Source: Bactericera cockerelli
Taxonomy: Eukaryota > Arthropoda > Insecta > Hemiptera > Triozidae
NCBI GenBank assembly: GCA_024516035.1
Contig: CM044963.1
Coordinates: 24,819,935 to 24,883,934 of the forward strand
Direction: 5' to 3'
DNA length: 64,000 nt
Below, in pieces: positions 34,145 through 40,460 of the stretch. Position numbers and translations under genes: made by a program. Position 1 is the stretch's first letter, and each line of letters begins with the position of its first letter. The notes under the pieces were generated by a model. That model made no database searches. It was not told the DNA's origin and saw only the letters and a program-made list of their open reading frames with translations.

Positions 34145-37100
34145 AGCTTTAAGAAAAGAAAAAAAAAAAAAAACAAACAAATGACAAAATAAATAAGTAA
34201 AACAGAAAGAAAATAACAATAATGACCTACCTAAAGGGCGGGGTTATTGCCTGTGACAATCTCTTCCACCCAACTCTTTGTGATTAACACAAATATGATA
34301 ACTAAACTAATTAGGAATAGGCCCTGTAGAATTCATTTAATCTGTTACATAAGAAACTACACATTATGGCTACCGTTTCCCCCCCCCCCCACCAATTCAC
34401 CAATTATTACCTTCGAAGGCATTTAAATACGAATAATATTAATTTTTGTTATTTTCTTTTTGTGAACATGCAATCATCTGTAAATTCTTGCATTTTGAAC
34501 ATATAATTATTCTTACACAGTATTAAATGACAGAATACACAATATAGACAGAGTTCACACTAGAAAAAAAAAGATATTACAATATATTTTTTAATGACAA
34601 GGTATTTTGTTAATAGAATTCAAACGACGCCATAATCATTATAACACGCTGAATTGGAATACTATTCATTATTGTTAGTTTATTACTTATTACCTGAGCT
34701 ATTCCAAATACAGTCGAACCTGGATAAACAGGAATTGAAGGGACCGCCAATCTATTCCTCTTTATAGAGGTTTCCTCTTTAAAAAGGTTTCCTCTTTAGG
34801 GAGGTTCCAAATTTCGTTTTCCTGCTTCTAGAGGTTCATTAAAATACAGGTCGAGAGGAATATTGTCCTACGGTTAGTGGTTTACATGGTTGTTTTTTAA
34901 ATCACAGTGCTGGGGTTCGATTCTTCAAGCTGCGAAATTTTAATAAGAAAATAAATTTACTGACCATAATGTAAGGTTTCATGGGTTGTTTATTTTTTAA
35001 GTACTTCTGCGAAGAATGTACCTAGGTAAACAAAAAAATGTTAGCATAAATGTATACATGAGATTAGTGAGGGACAAAGAAACTGTCGAGTGTAGTTTGT
35101 TTCCAGGTTGATTTAGTGCATGAGATTGCTTTTTCTAAAGCATACACACGATCAAAGTTGACGACCAAAGAGGGATGTTGACGACATGCCATAGAACTCA
35201 ATCAGTTGCTTTGGTGTTGCCCCGTCTTCATATTTGGCGATGATCTCCAGCTTTTCTTTCATGCTTCGATTTTTATGTGGAACTTTTTTACCAGACATGA
35301 TTGAAAACTATAGTCTCTCAAGTAACAAATAAGAACTGAAGGTAGGTACTGAAACTGAAACTGACTGATACAAAAAGGAGTGAGAATTAATTTCATAAGC
35401 GACACATTGTGTGCAAGATTAAACAAGTCACAACAAAGTCCTGTTTAAAGAAGTTTGGCGAAATGGTTTTCCTGTTTATAGAGGCTCGCTCGATCCAAAT
35501 TCCTCTTTACAGAGGTTCAGATGAAACAGTTTTCCTCTTTATAGAGTCTCCCAACCGCGGGGCGACGAGTTTCCGAAAAAACATACTATTCCTCTTTATA
35601 GAGGCTCGAATTTCCTGTTTAACCAGGTTTTTGGTCAAAAAATGAAGGGGCCACGATTTCCTTCCTTTTTATAGGGGTTTCCTCTTTATCCAAGTTCTCT
35701 TTATCCAGGTTCGACTGTACTTACTTACTTTACTTTCCGTGTCCTCTTCGTTCCTCGGTCAAATTTTGTACTTCCAATACTCTGAAACATTTAGGGCTTT
35801 TTCGTTTGCCTGAAGTAGATCATCCAATGTGTAGGGTTTTCTAGTAGACGACATACTAGCTAGAAGGTGTCCATGTATTTGGACTTCCCCACATTCACAT
35901 TTATCATTTTCTTCATATCCCCACCCACAGTTTCATATTGTACTTGCAGCATAATACTCCAGATCTTAGACGATTTAGGGTCTTCCAGTTTACATAAGGC
36001 TGATCTGATCCAAATAAAGGTTTATTTATTTATTTACCCCCCCCCCCATCCCCAGGCTTTCACTCCTGGATGTGGCGGGGACTCTCCTTCCTATTTAAGG
36101 GTTTATATATTTATTTTACCCCCTCATCCCCAGGCTTTCACTCCTGGATGTGGTGGGGACACTCCTTCCTATTTAAGGGTTTATTTATTTATTTTACCCC
36201 CTCATCCCCAGGCTTTCACTCGTGGATGTGGCGGGGACTCTCCTTCCTCCTCCCCTTCCTCTACGCTGGTTACATGTTCCAGCTGTTCAACGCTTACAAG
36301 CTCTACCAGCTCTCCTTCCACAAGGACGCTGTCTGGCAGGTAACTATTGTTGTCATTGTATGTGTGTATGGTTTTATTTGTGGTGAAGCTCAAGGCCTCT
36401 TCACAATTTTTGTGAGTAGCGCAGCATTACTAAGAGCCTCTTTTTTTTTTAAGTGGGGTTTAACGTCGCTTTCAACTGCCATGGTCATATCACGACGGGG
36501 GTTTCACCCTCCATTCGCAGGAAACTCACAAACCTGCTACTCACATTGACCTCACCCAGCCTGAGTGGGGCCGGGAAAAGCCAGCGTCACGAGAATTAGA
36601 ATTTGAATGGTCACCCATCCAAGTCTTAACCTCGCTGGATGTCGCTTAACTTCGGTGTTCTGAAGGGAACCGGTGTATTCAACATGCCATCGACGCTGGC
36701 TAGAGCCTCCTTTACTTTTCGAATTATTCTATTACATTAATTTCTTTTTACTCTGGTAATGCCGCCACTGGTCGCGTTACTCATACAAGTAACTACTCAT
36801 TTTTCCTCACGAGGTATGAGTGGACCCCGAACATCCAAGTACAGAGCAGAAAAATTCCTGCCCCACTGGGGATCGAACCCAGGTCACCGTGCGTGCAATG
36901 CCTAGCGCGCTAACTCACTCTGCCACGGTGACTACTTGTAATTGTATAATTTAAATTATTTAAAAAAAAGGGAAGTGTGCCCCGGAACCGCTTTCGCATT
37001 ACTTCAGGGCACTTTGCCTTTTACATCCATGCCATTCCGGAAACGGAAAATTTCGGTCAGAAATTTCCGCTTCGGCCGGGATTCGAACCCGCAACCTCCG

Positions 37101-39230
37101 GGTCAGTAACCAATGCTCTTAACCACTGAGCCACGGAGGTCGGCTATTTAAGTTAATTTAAGTTTCTGAAAAGCATGTTGGAAAAAGATGAACAACCAAA
37201 TCCGAGGTTAGGAGAGAAGTGATTTTTTTATTTTTATTTATTTCATGATGACAAGAGTTGATATGTTTGATCATGGAGGTAACATTTACCAGACACAAGA
37301 CACATATCACTGTGGAAACCATGGGTGCTTGGAGCGTCGAGCAAAATAACACTTTTATTTTTTTCGACTTCAACATTTCCTAAAAGGGAGGTGTAGGATT
37401 TTTTATGAGAGTGAATCCTACCTAAATTTACCCAAGAACATGCTTCTGAATATATTTATTTACTCTCAGTAAATTAAGTATCTGTAACATAATTCTTGTC
37501 ACTCACACAAATATGATAATTACCTCAACTTGACCAATTTTTTTGTTGATAATAATAGTAATACTCTTTAGTGAAAGGTAACCACCAGGCGAGGTTAATG
37601 CTTAAAGCATTTTCTACTACCTAACCCTCAGAGTCTAATTATTATGTAGTTATTTACTCAAATAAATGAGGCAAAATTCATGCACTTGGTAGGATTCGAA
37701 CCAACGGATCCCTACGCTACTTTTTTTTAAGCTTTATTAGGTAGAACAAAAAATATATACAGTAGAACACAATGAAATATAAAGAAAAACAAAAAGATTA
37801 AACAAATATACAAGAAGGAAAAAAGAGAGAAATGTCCCTAAAGGGCGGGGTTATTGCCTGTGGCAATCTCTTCTACCCAACCCTTGGATTACTAGCATCT
37901 TAACCACTTGACTACCAGTGCACGGTTTTAATTTCTGACACTCAGGCCACTTTGCTTGTGAGTCTGTTTCGGTAGCTCAGTGGTAAAGGCGGCACTCTGT
38001 GAATCCAGAGATTCCAGAGGTCGTGGGTTCGAAACCCAGCCGGGACATGACAAGTTATCCTCTCATTTGGGATTTTTACCACATAATAATACGTCTTGGG
38101 CTTACTGCTGGAATAATGGGACTTCCATAGTCTTACTCGGGCAGTATAAATAAGGCGATATTATTATTTTTTGCTTCCCCTCTCCCCTCAGATCCCTGTG
38201 CTCTCTCTTCTCTTCTTTGTGCTGTTCCTGGGCAACATCATCACCACTAGCTACGTGATCCCGGAGAAGCTGCGGGAGAGACGGAGGAAGGTAAGGCCAC
38301 GCCCACTGACAGCCGTACTTATCAGTCTGAGCAATGTCTCAAGCATGATTTTTTTATTTTAACACTTTGAGCCCATGAATACCATATATGACTCTCAGCT
38401 GACATTTCACAAAGGACCTGAGTACCATATATGACCCTCACCCAAAATTTGAATGTGCACATGACTGCTCTATATGGTATTCACGACCTTCCTTTACTTT
38501 GAAGACATGTGCACTCTCTATGGTATTCGTTTCTATGTGTTTCTCATAGGGAATAGGTTCTAATGGTTCTTTGGAACAATGTATGAGTGTTGGGTACTGA
38601 ATTTAGTGGTCCCTCGTGCTCACTCGCCGATCCCAGCTCTGGGGCTGAAAGTGTTAATTTAGGAGATTTTTGGGCCCTGGGCAACCGAGACAGTGGATTT
38701 CATTAACAAAATCGGGGTCTTCTAAAAAAAATTAGTAAAGAACCACGCTCGCGTTGTTTCCTGGTTGAAAGGCTATCCTTAGCCATTCAGCTAGGAAACA
38801 GTGCGAGTGTATTAGACTGTTTACCTTCCACTGAGCCAATGGAAGAGATATTCTATTTGTAAGAAGTTGAGTTTTGTTAAATATAGAGAAGGAGTAGTTA
38901 TTTTTATGGTGGCATAAATTATAAATATGCAACAGATAAATATTAAAATTGAAAAAAAGGATTTGAGAAGGAATAATAAAATACAATTTAGGCTTAATAT
39001 CGCTTTTAACTACATACATGGTCTTATCACAACGGGGATTTTATCCTCCATTCGCTGGAAACTTACAAACCACAAGTATATTGTTACTCATTGTCCGACT
39101 ATCCTACCAATGAGCTAATCTTGTCCTCATAAATTTATTAATTTATTTTTTGTCTGTCCATCTGTTTCAGCGAGAGAATGAAAGACTAGCCAGGACTAAG
39201 AGTTCTGACTCTTTGATGAAGCAAGAATGA
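17900..39230 (+). CDS. TMEM120: TMEM120 (TACAN family) multi-pass membrane protein
   Basis: Ten coding exons: 17900-17971, 25438-25556, 26481-26639, 28658-28750, 29924-29999, 31985-32126, 33876-33971, 36212-36339, 38192-38290, 39171-39230. They total 1044 nt (347 residues plus TGA), close to the about 340 usual for the family, and all intron phases agree. Layout: an N-terminal coiled coil (exons 1-3), the block [30 protein letters not shown], then about six membrane segments. Diagnostic blocks are [63 protein letters not shown] and [12 protein letters not shown]120A/B are nuclear-envelope/ER proteins needed for adipocyte differentiation in mammals; structures show an ELOVL-like fold that binds coenzyme A, and an ion-channel role is disputed. 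Six of 18 splice sites are duplicated in local arrays (see separate entries). An alternative first exon lies at 21264. Confidence 0.96.
18500..18625 (-). repeat. tRNA-derived SINE, family B
   Basis: Reverse-strand copy: TTTGTGTTAATC near the tail, box-B complement GGACTTGAACCACC, and TGCCTTATCAATCAAGCTAC near the head. Diverged. Confidence 0.7.
18630..21263. other. TMEM120 intron 1, AT-rich
   Basis: No genes recognised. Holds a poly-A run near 19281-19310, a hairpin at 19819-19856 (CCCACCTTCAA / TTGAAGGTGGG), a poly-A run near 20601-20620 and ordinary AT-rich sequence. Confidence 0.6.
21264..21335 (+). CDS. TMEM120: Candidate alternative first exon 1b of TMEM120
   Basis: ATG (context ATCATGG) opens exactly 24 codons, [20 protein letters not shown] then KQIQ, followed by GTAATG. 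Length and phase equal exon 1a, and both encode an acidic helix with Glu-Cys at residues 8-9. Either would splice in frame to exon 2 ([13 protein letters not shown]). It implies a second promoter about 3.4 kb downstream. A retroposed or dead copy is possible. Confidence 0.7.
21400..21650 (+). repeat. Core-containing SINE, headless copy
   Basis: CACGTGAGGCTGGCATTTTC, core CCAGGCTGGGTGAGGTTAAT through CGAATGGAGGGTGAAACCCC, CATCCAGCCGTAAAAAATGT, and an A/G tail (AAAAGAAGAAAAAGAAG). It begins only about 65 bp after the exon 1b donor. Confidence 0.8.
21772..21965 (+). repeat. tRNA-derived SINE, family A (deleted variant)
   Basis: Head GTGCACTGGTAGTCGAGTGG lacks the anticodon-arm segment present in other copies. 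Box B GGTTCAAATCCCACC and the body (CATAATAATAAGACCGGGGG, GAGCATTAACCTCGCCTG) are intact. Confidence 0.8.
21966..23724. other. TMEM120 intron 1, mixed repeats
   Basis: About 23030-23145 is a LINE-like 3' end shared with 47830-47940 (CTTGATCAAGGGCGGCGATG). About 23245-23330 is a family K piece (ATGAGTGTTTCACACCC ... GGAGCTACTTTAGAC) also seen at 26690. Poly-A lies near 23424-23445. A 46-codon open tail ending [14 protein letters not shown] at 22606-22748 is of unknown origin. Confidence 0.5.
23725..23935 (+). repeat. tRNA-derived SINE, family A
   Basis: Starts at a truncated head (ACGTGGTTAACGCTCTAGTC), box B GCTTCGAATCCCACCC, full body and (ATT)n tail. A second partial body copy follows at about 24000-24090. 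Confidence 0.8.
24290..24370 (-). repeat. tRNA-like head fragment, family B
   Basis: GAACCACCGACCTGCAGATT, ACAAGTCCGCCGACTGATCG and AGCTACTGAG in reverse orientation. Confidence 0.65.
24565..24803 (+). mobile_element. Helitron-like non-autonomous element, copy 1
   Basis: 5' end TCTTAATATATAAATGTCA. Near the 3' end is a GC-rich hairpin (GCCCGCAAAGCGGGC), then ACAGCCCGCTAGT, inserted next to AT-rich flanks. The 5'-TC / 3'-hairpin-CTAG arrangement is that of non-autonomous Helitrons. No Rep/helicase is present. Confidence 0.7.
24850..24935 (-). repeat. LINE 3' end fragment
   Basis: GTCCTAAGTGAAACGCGGGG, TTATTGCCTGTGGCAATCTC, TTCCATACAACTCTT. Same terminus as 8820-9020. Confidence 0.65.
24948..25437 (+). 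repeat. TMEM120: Two degenerate copies of the TMEM120 exon 2 acceptor region
   Basis: Copy 1 (exon-like part from 24960: CTCCAG then GCCCTGAACAAAGAATAC) and copy 2 (from 25379: GCCATGAACAAGGAATAC) precede the real exon at 25438 (GCCTTAAACAAGGAATAC). All share ATGCAGAAGCTAG. Both copies diverge after about 35 exon bases and hit in-frame stops; copy 2 has also lost the AG. A Helitron-like element (25010-25365) sits between copies 1 and 2, so the tandem repeat is the older event. Confidence 0.88.
25010..25365 (-). mobile_element. Helitron-like non-autonomous element, copy 2 with nested insert
   Basis: On the plus strand it starts ACTAGCGGGCTGTCGCCCGC and ends TATAAGTATAGA. At 25108-25207 a family J piece with a (TATAG)n tail is inserted, splitting the body relative to copies at 24565 and 39708. 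Confidence 0.72.
25438..25556 (+). CDS. TMEM120: TMEM120 exon 2
   Basis: 119 nt, [20 protein letters not shown] through [12 protein letters not shown], the predicted coiled coil. Acceptor CTTCCAG, donor GTAAGT. Confidence 0.95.
25640..25775 (-). repeat. tRNA-derived SINE, family B
   Basis: Reverse copy: TGTGTTAATCACTTTCGTGA, AAACCACCGACCTCCAGGTT, then TCAACTGAGCTAGTGAGGT. Confidence 0.75.
25922..26330 (-). repeat. Core-containing SINE interrupted in its head by another insertion
   Basis: Core complement (GACGGGGGTTTTACCCTCCA, CACATTAACCTCGTCCAGCC), then head complement TGGACTACGGGCAGTAGTTA. The head breaks at about 26128 and resumes at about 26310 (TTAAGCCACGGAGGCT). The roughly 180-bp insert ends in AAATAAATAAATAAA. 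Confidence 0.75.
26431..26480 (+). repeat. TMEM120: Degenerate copy of TMEM120 exon 3 acceptor
   Basis: At 26411-26441 ATTATTATTCCAGACTG is followed by GAAGAGGAAGG. The real junction 50 nt downstream has the same ATTATTATTCCAGACTG, and GAAGAGGAAGG occurs further inside exon 3. The upstream copy therefore looks like a duplicated exon start with an internal deletion. Confidence 0.75.
26481..26639 (+). CDS. TMEM120: TMEM120 exon 3
   Basis: 159 nt, [20 protein letters not shown] through [19 protein letters not shown]. Ends in phase 2 at GTGAGT. Confidence 0.95.
26665..26845 (+). repeat. Interspersed repeat, family K
   Basis: After a poly-A run: GATGAGTGTTTCACAACCG, AGCCATGAAACAGGAGCTAC, CTTGTGGTCTGTGTTGTAGC, TCTGATGGGCGAGAAGTGAC. 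Pieces recur at 23245, 27900 and 52640. Confidence 0.65.
26930..27620. mobile_element. Probable TIR element ending in CTTTCCTTATCC
   Basis: Left boundary ACTTTCCTTATCCCTGA (about 26933) and right boundary AGGATAAGGAAAGTA (about 27605-27618) are inverted. The interior has the AATTTCAAGTCTCTAGCTCT ... ATATCCTGTTTAC module with a CA/CAGA run. A second piece of the same right end (with TTCGTCGAACATTTGACC) is at 30033-30140. Confidence 0.55.
27640..27840 (-). repeat. tRNA-derived SINE, family A
   Basis: Full reverse copy: CACTCTTTAGTATAAGGTAA, AGGCGAGGTTAATGCTC, AGTCTTATTATGTGGTCAC, CTCGAACCAACGGATCCC, ACCACTTGACTACCAGTGCA. Confidence 0.88.
28065..28165 (+). repeat. tRNA-like head, family A relative
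   Basis: GGTTATATGGTTAAGCCGCT, GGTTCGGAACCCACCCAGTA, then AATTTTTCCTCAT. A diverged head. Confidence 0.6.
28658..28750 (+). CDS. TMEM120: TMEM120 exon 4
   Basis: 93 nt, [20 protein letters not shown] then [11 protein letters not shown], the first membrane segment. The donor (TTCGAG|GTAAGT) is the first of ten near-identical copies; reading through it gives an immediate TAA in the gene frame. Confidence 0.94.
28751..29313 (+). repeat. TMEM120: 60-bp array that repeats the exon 4 donor site
   Basis: Including the real junction, CGAGGTAAGTTCAC occurs ten times (28747, 28807, 28867, 28927, 28987, 29047, 29107, 29152, 29212, 29272); spacing is 60 bp except one 45-bp unit. Each unit holds the last 24 exon bases (ACTCAATCTACTTGTACATT plus CGAG) and the first intron bases. 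A 221-codon frame through it is in a different frame from the gene. Confidence 0.97.
29396..29530 (+). repeat. Short AT-rich tandem repeat
   Basis: Units of 18-24 bp built on ATCAAATGTAAACATAAA and AACATATCAAAAGT. It lies in TMEM120 intron 4. Confidence 0.85.
29924..29999 (+). CDS. TMEM120: TMEM120 exon 5
   Basis: 76 nt, [19 protein letters not shown] then RESILK, strongly conserved in the family. Acceptor TTTCAG, donor GTAAGA. Confidence 0.95.
30336..30419 (+). repeat. 22-bp tandem repeat, four copies
   Basis: TATTTCTAAGCCTTACAAAA repeated with minor changes, in TMEM120 intron 5. Confidence 0.85.
30960..31984 (+). repeat. TMEM120: 34-bp array that repeats the exon 6 acceptor site
   Basis: About 25 decoy copies of TTTCT(A/C)TCCCAGGT precede the true acceptor at 31984/31985. 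The basic unit is 34 bp (pyrimidine tract, CCCAG, then GTATTCTCACTATTGTATTG). Five units carry the start of exon 6 (GTGAACGGGTCTC) before diverging (about 30970, 31036, 31103, 31578, 31884). The unit has no stop codon in any forward frame; from 31187 to exon 6 the array is continuously open in the gene frame. Every CAG|GT resembles a zero-length-exon (recursive) splice site. Confidence 0.96.
31985..32126 (+). CDS. TMEM120: TMEM120 exon 6
   Basis: 142 nt, [20 protein letters not shown], then [20 protein letters not shown] and MMFNVYI, ending in phase 1 at GTGAGT. Both its acceptor and its donor have been amplified in flanking arrays. Confidence 0.96.
32299..33172 (+). repeat. TMEM120: 43-bp array that repeats the exon 6 donor site
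   Basis: About 21 copies of GTACATAAGTGAGTATATAC at 43-bp spacing. Each contains the last 26 or so exon 6 bases (TTCATGATGTTCAATGTGTA ...) joined to GTGAGTAT. The real exon end is about 170 bp upstream, separated by sequence with repeated CGGGAT motifs. Units differ at few positions, chiefly TACATAA versus TATATAA and TTCATG versus TTAATG. Confidence 0.97.
33180..33790. repeat. Cluster of SINE fragments in TMEM120 intron 6
   Basis: In order: the CACGGTGGTGAGAGGATTAT module (33180-33270); a reverse core-SINE head (33290-33365); a forward core-SINE head (33390-33500); a reverse family A body and head (33505-33690); and a forward family A head (33685-33775, CACTGGTAGTCAAGTGGTTA). The last two are back to back, giving a palindromic pair of tRNA-like heads. 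Confidence 0.75.
33876..33971 (+). CDS. TMEM120: TMEM120 exon 7
   Basis: 96 nt, [20 protein letters not shown] then [12 protein letters not shown], a highly conserved block. Acceptor CCCTCAG, donor GTAATT. Confidence 0.95.
33990..34310 (+). repeat. Family B SINE split by a LINE 3' end
   Basis: Head and body (GACCTCAGTGTAGCTTGATC, GGTGGTTCAAGTCCCGG, TGAGTAGTTGTGACATCACG) break at about 34110. A poly-T-led reverse LINE tail (ending GGCGGGGTTATTGCC and CTTCCACCCAACTCTT) fills to about 34280, after which the SINE tail resumes GTGATTAACACAAATATGAT. Confidence 0.85.
34711..35717. mobile_element. pogo/Tigger-type DNA transposon remnant with perfect 18-bp TIRs
   Basis: CAGTCGAACCTGGATAAA at 34711-34728 is exactly inverted at 35700-35717, with TA on both sides (34709-34710 and 35718-35719). 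Both subterminal zones repeat TTCCTCTTTATAGAGG-like palindromic motifs. The interior holds the start of a transposase frame on the minus strand (35152-35298). 1007 bp is too short for a full transposase. Confidence 0.85.
35152..35298 (-). pseudogene. Truncated Tigger/CENP-B-type transposase N-terminus
   Basis: A 48-residue frame opens [20 protein letters not shown], then [20 protein letters not shown], and stops at TGA. The pattern KLEII.KYEDG...LIEFYGMS is the N-terminal CENP-B-type helix-turn-helix of pogo/Tigger transposases. The DDE catalytic domain is absent. Confidence 0.72.
36043..36211 (+). repeat. TMEM120: Two in-frame tandem copies of the exon 8 acceptor and exon start
   Basis: Exon-like starts at 36056 and 36134 precede the real one at 36212; spacing is exactly 78 bp each (26 codons). 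Each copy has CATCCCCAG then GCTTTCACTCCTGGATGTGG and about 46 exon bases before turning into TTTAAGGGTTTATTTATT. No stop codon interrupts the gene frame from 36056 to exon 8, so the upstream acceptors would add 26 or 52 residues. Confidence 0.95.
36212..36339 (+). CDS. TMEM120: TMEM120 exon 8
   Basis: 128 nt, [20 protein letters not shown] then [12 protein letters not shown] to DAVWQ, a membrane helix plus loop. The start at 36212 is preferred on length; 36056 and 36134 are in-frame alternatives. Confidence 0.93.
36441..36701 (-). mobile_element. 5S-rRNA-derived SINE (SINE3-type), full-length
   Basis: The reverse strand begins AGCCAGCGTCGATGGCATGT, CACCGGTT, GAACACCGAAGTTAAGCGAC, ATCCAGCGAGGTTAAGAC, GGATGGGTGACC: a 5S rRNA-like head with its internal pol III promoter. 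A core (CTCAGGCTGGGTGAGGTCAA ... TGGAGGGTGAAACCC) and poly-A follow. Target duplication AGAGCCTC flanks it. Confidence 0.92.
36780..36935 (-). repeat. tRNA-derived SINE, family D (truncated)
   Basis: TTTTTCCTCACGAGGTATGA, GGGATCGAACCCAGGTCACC, GCCTAGCGCGCTAACTCACT in reverse orientation. Confidence 0.8.
36965..37145 (-). repeat. tRNA-derived SINE, family E
   Basis: GTGCCCCGGAACCGCTTTCG, CATGCCATTCCGGAAACGG, GATTCGAACCCGCAACCTCC, CTGAGCCACGGAGGTCGGC: reverse complement of the 4358 copy. Confidence 0.85.
37556..37925 (-). repeat. Family A SINE split by a LINE 3' end
   Basis: The SINE runs to GATCCCTACGCTAC (37720), then an inserted reverse LINE tail (poly-T start; GGGCGGGGTTATTGCC near 37845; CTTCTACCCAACCCTT), then the SINE head resumes at about 37884 (GGATTACTAG ... 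CCACTTGACTACCAGTGCA). Confidence 0.85.
37970..38168 (+). repeat. tRNA-derived SINE, family C
   Basis: Best copy: GTTTCGGTAGCTCAGTGGTA, GTGGGTTCGAAACCCAGCCG, GGACATGACAAGTTATCC, GGAATAATGGGAC, AGGCGATATTATTATT. It ends just before the exon 9 polypyrimidine tract. Confidence 0.88.
38192..38290 (+). CDS. TMEM120: TMEM120 exon 9
   Basis: 33 codons, [20 protein letters not shown] then [13 protein letters not shown]: last membrane helix and a basic tail. Acceptor CCCCTCAG, donor GTAAGG. Confidence 0.95.
38359..38657. mobile_element. TTAA-flanked MITE
   Basis: TTAACACTTTGAGCCC at the left and GGGGCTGAAAGTGTTAA at the right are near-perfect inverted ends, each including TTAA. The 299-bp interior is non-coding and repeats ATACCATATATGA. 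TTAA targeting suggests a piggyBac-type origin, unproven. Confidence 0.65.
39171..39230 (+). CDS. TMEM120: TMEM120 exon 10, C-terminus
   Basis: 20 codons including TGA (39228-39230): [19 protein letters not shown], a polar serine-rich tail. Acceptor GTTTCAG. Confidence 0.92.
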   Translation, partial: RENERLARTKSSDSLMKQE

Positions 39231-39467
39231 GGAGAAGAAGGAAGATTGACCGTGAAGAGAAAGTAGACGAAATCAAAAGAAAACGAATATTGTGTGAGAG
39301 AAAGAAGATAGTGAGGGACAAATGTTCAACATGTTTTAGTTAGGTAGGAGGAAGGGCAGACATTAAATTAACAGAAGTTTTATGTCTGTGGAACTGATTT
39401 TGCATGTTATTTTAAGTGAGGAAATGAGAGAGGTGACTTGATTTTGTGCATCGGATTTTGTCTGTCC

Positions 39468-39600
39468 GACCTCAGTAGCCTGATCGATAAGGCGGCGGAC
39501 TTGTAACCTGGAGGTCGGTGTTTCAAATCCCGGTTTCAGCGTAGATTTAGTAAAACGAGTTTGAGTAGTTGTGTCACGAAAGTGATTAACACAAATATGA
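39468..39600 (+). repeat. tRNA-derived SINE, family B
   Basis: GACCTCAGTAGCCTGATCGA, TAAGGCGGCGGACTTGTAAC, GTTTCAAATCCCGGTTTCAG, GTGATTAACACAAATATGA. Confidence 0.88.
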
Positions 39601-39707
39601 GAGGACGTCTTGACCAAAAAAAGACGTCCGTGGTTCTGGTAATCCAGCGGTTACGAGACATGAAAACTACTTATCCTCTTATTTGGGACTTTCACCTTAT
39701 AATAAAA

Positions 39708-39932
39708 ACTAGCGGGCTGTCGCCCGCTTTGCGGGCCGAGGCATGGCCGTGAAAGCAAAAAATCCTTTTTCGCCAATGGCAGGTGTTGTAGTGGGAATTT
39801 CTGTCTTATTGCACACTAGACTACAAGACAAAGCTACCTACCAAATTTCAGCTTCCTAGGACTTACGGTTTGGGCTGTAGAGCGATGATCAGTGAGTGGT
39901 CAGTCAGTGACTTTGACATTTATATATTAAGA
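39708..39932 (-). mobile_element. Helitron-like non-autonomous element, copy 3
   Basis: ACTAGCGGGCTGTCGCCCGC at its left, TTGACATTTATATATTAAGA at its right. Same body as 24565-24803 in reverse, with a small deletion. Inserted in a truncated family C SINE. Confidence 0.72.
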
Positions 39933-39939
39933 TAATAAT

Positions 39940-40382
39940 ATCGCCTTATTCATACTGCCCGATTAGGAGTCCCATTTTTCCAGCAGTAAGCCCAAGACTT
40001 GTCCACTGTTTGAGTGTGCACTGGTGTCAAGTGGTTAACGCGCTAGTCTGGTAATCCAGATAGCGTAGGGATCCGTTAGTTCGAATCCCACCCAGTGCAA
40101 GAATTTTTCCTCATTAAGTTGAGTTTGTGACCACATAATAATAAGACTGAAGATTAGGTGGTAGAAAATGCTTTGAACATTAACCTCGCCTGGTGGTTAC
40201 CTTCCACTAAAGAGTATTATTATTATTAAGACGTATTATTATGTGGTAAAAATCCCAAATGGGAGGATAACTTGTCATTTTGAAATTGAGTTGAATGGAA
40301 CATGTCCCGGCTTAGTTTCGAACCCGCGACCTCTGGATTCACAGATTGTCGCCTTTACCTTTGAGCTGCCGGATAGACATAC
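39940..40382 (-). repeat. Family C SINE interrupted by a forward family A SINE
   Basis: Family C runs to GCCCAAGACTT (about 39999). A complete family A SINE occupies about 40017-40230 (GTGGTTAACGCGCTAGTCTG to (ATT)n). Family C resumes AAGACGTATTATTATGTGG and ends at its head complement. AAGAC is duplicated at the junction. Confidence 0.85.
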
Positions 40383-40384
40383 TT

Positions 40385-40460
40385 ATGCGTCTTGAGCTTA
40401 CTGCTGCAACAGAAGTCCTATTCGGGCAGTATTTATAAATAAGGCGATATTATTATTCAT
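40385..40460 (+). repeat. Family C tail fragment
   Basis: CTTGAGCTTACTGCTG, CGGGCAGTATTTATAAATAA, GGCGATATTATT. Head missing. Confidence 0.6.
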
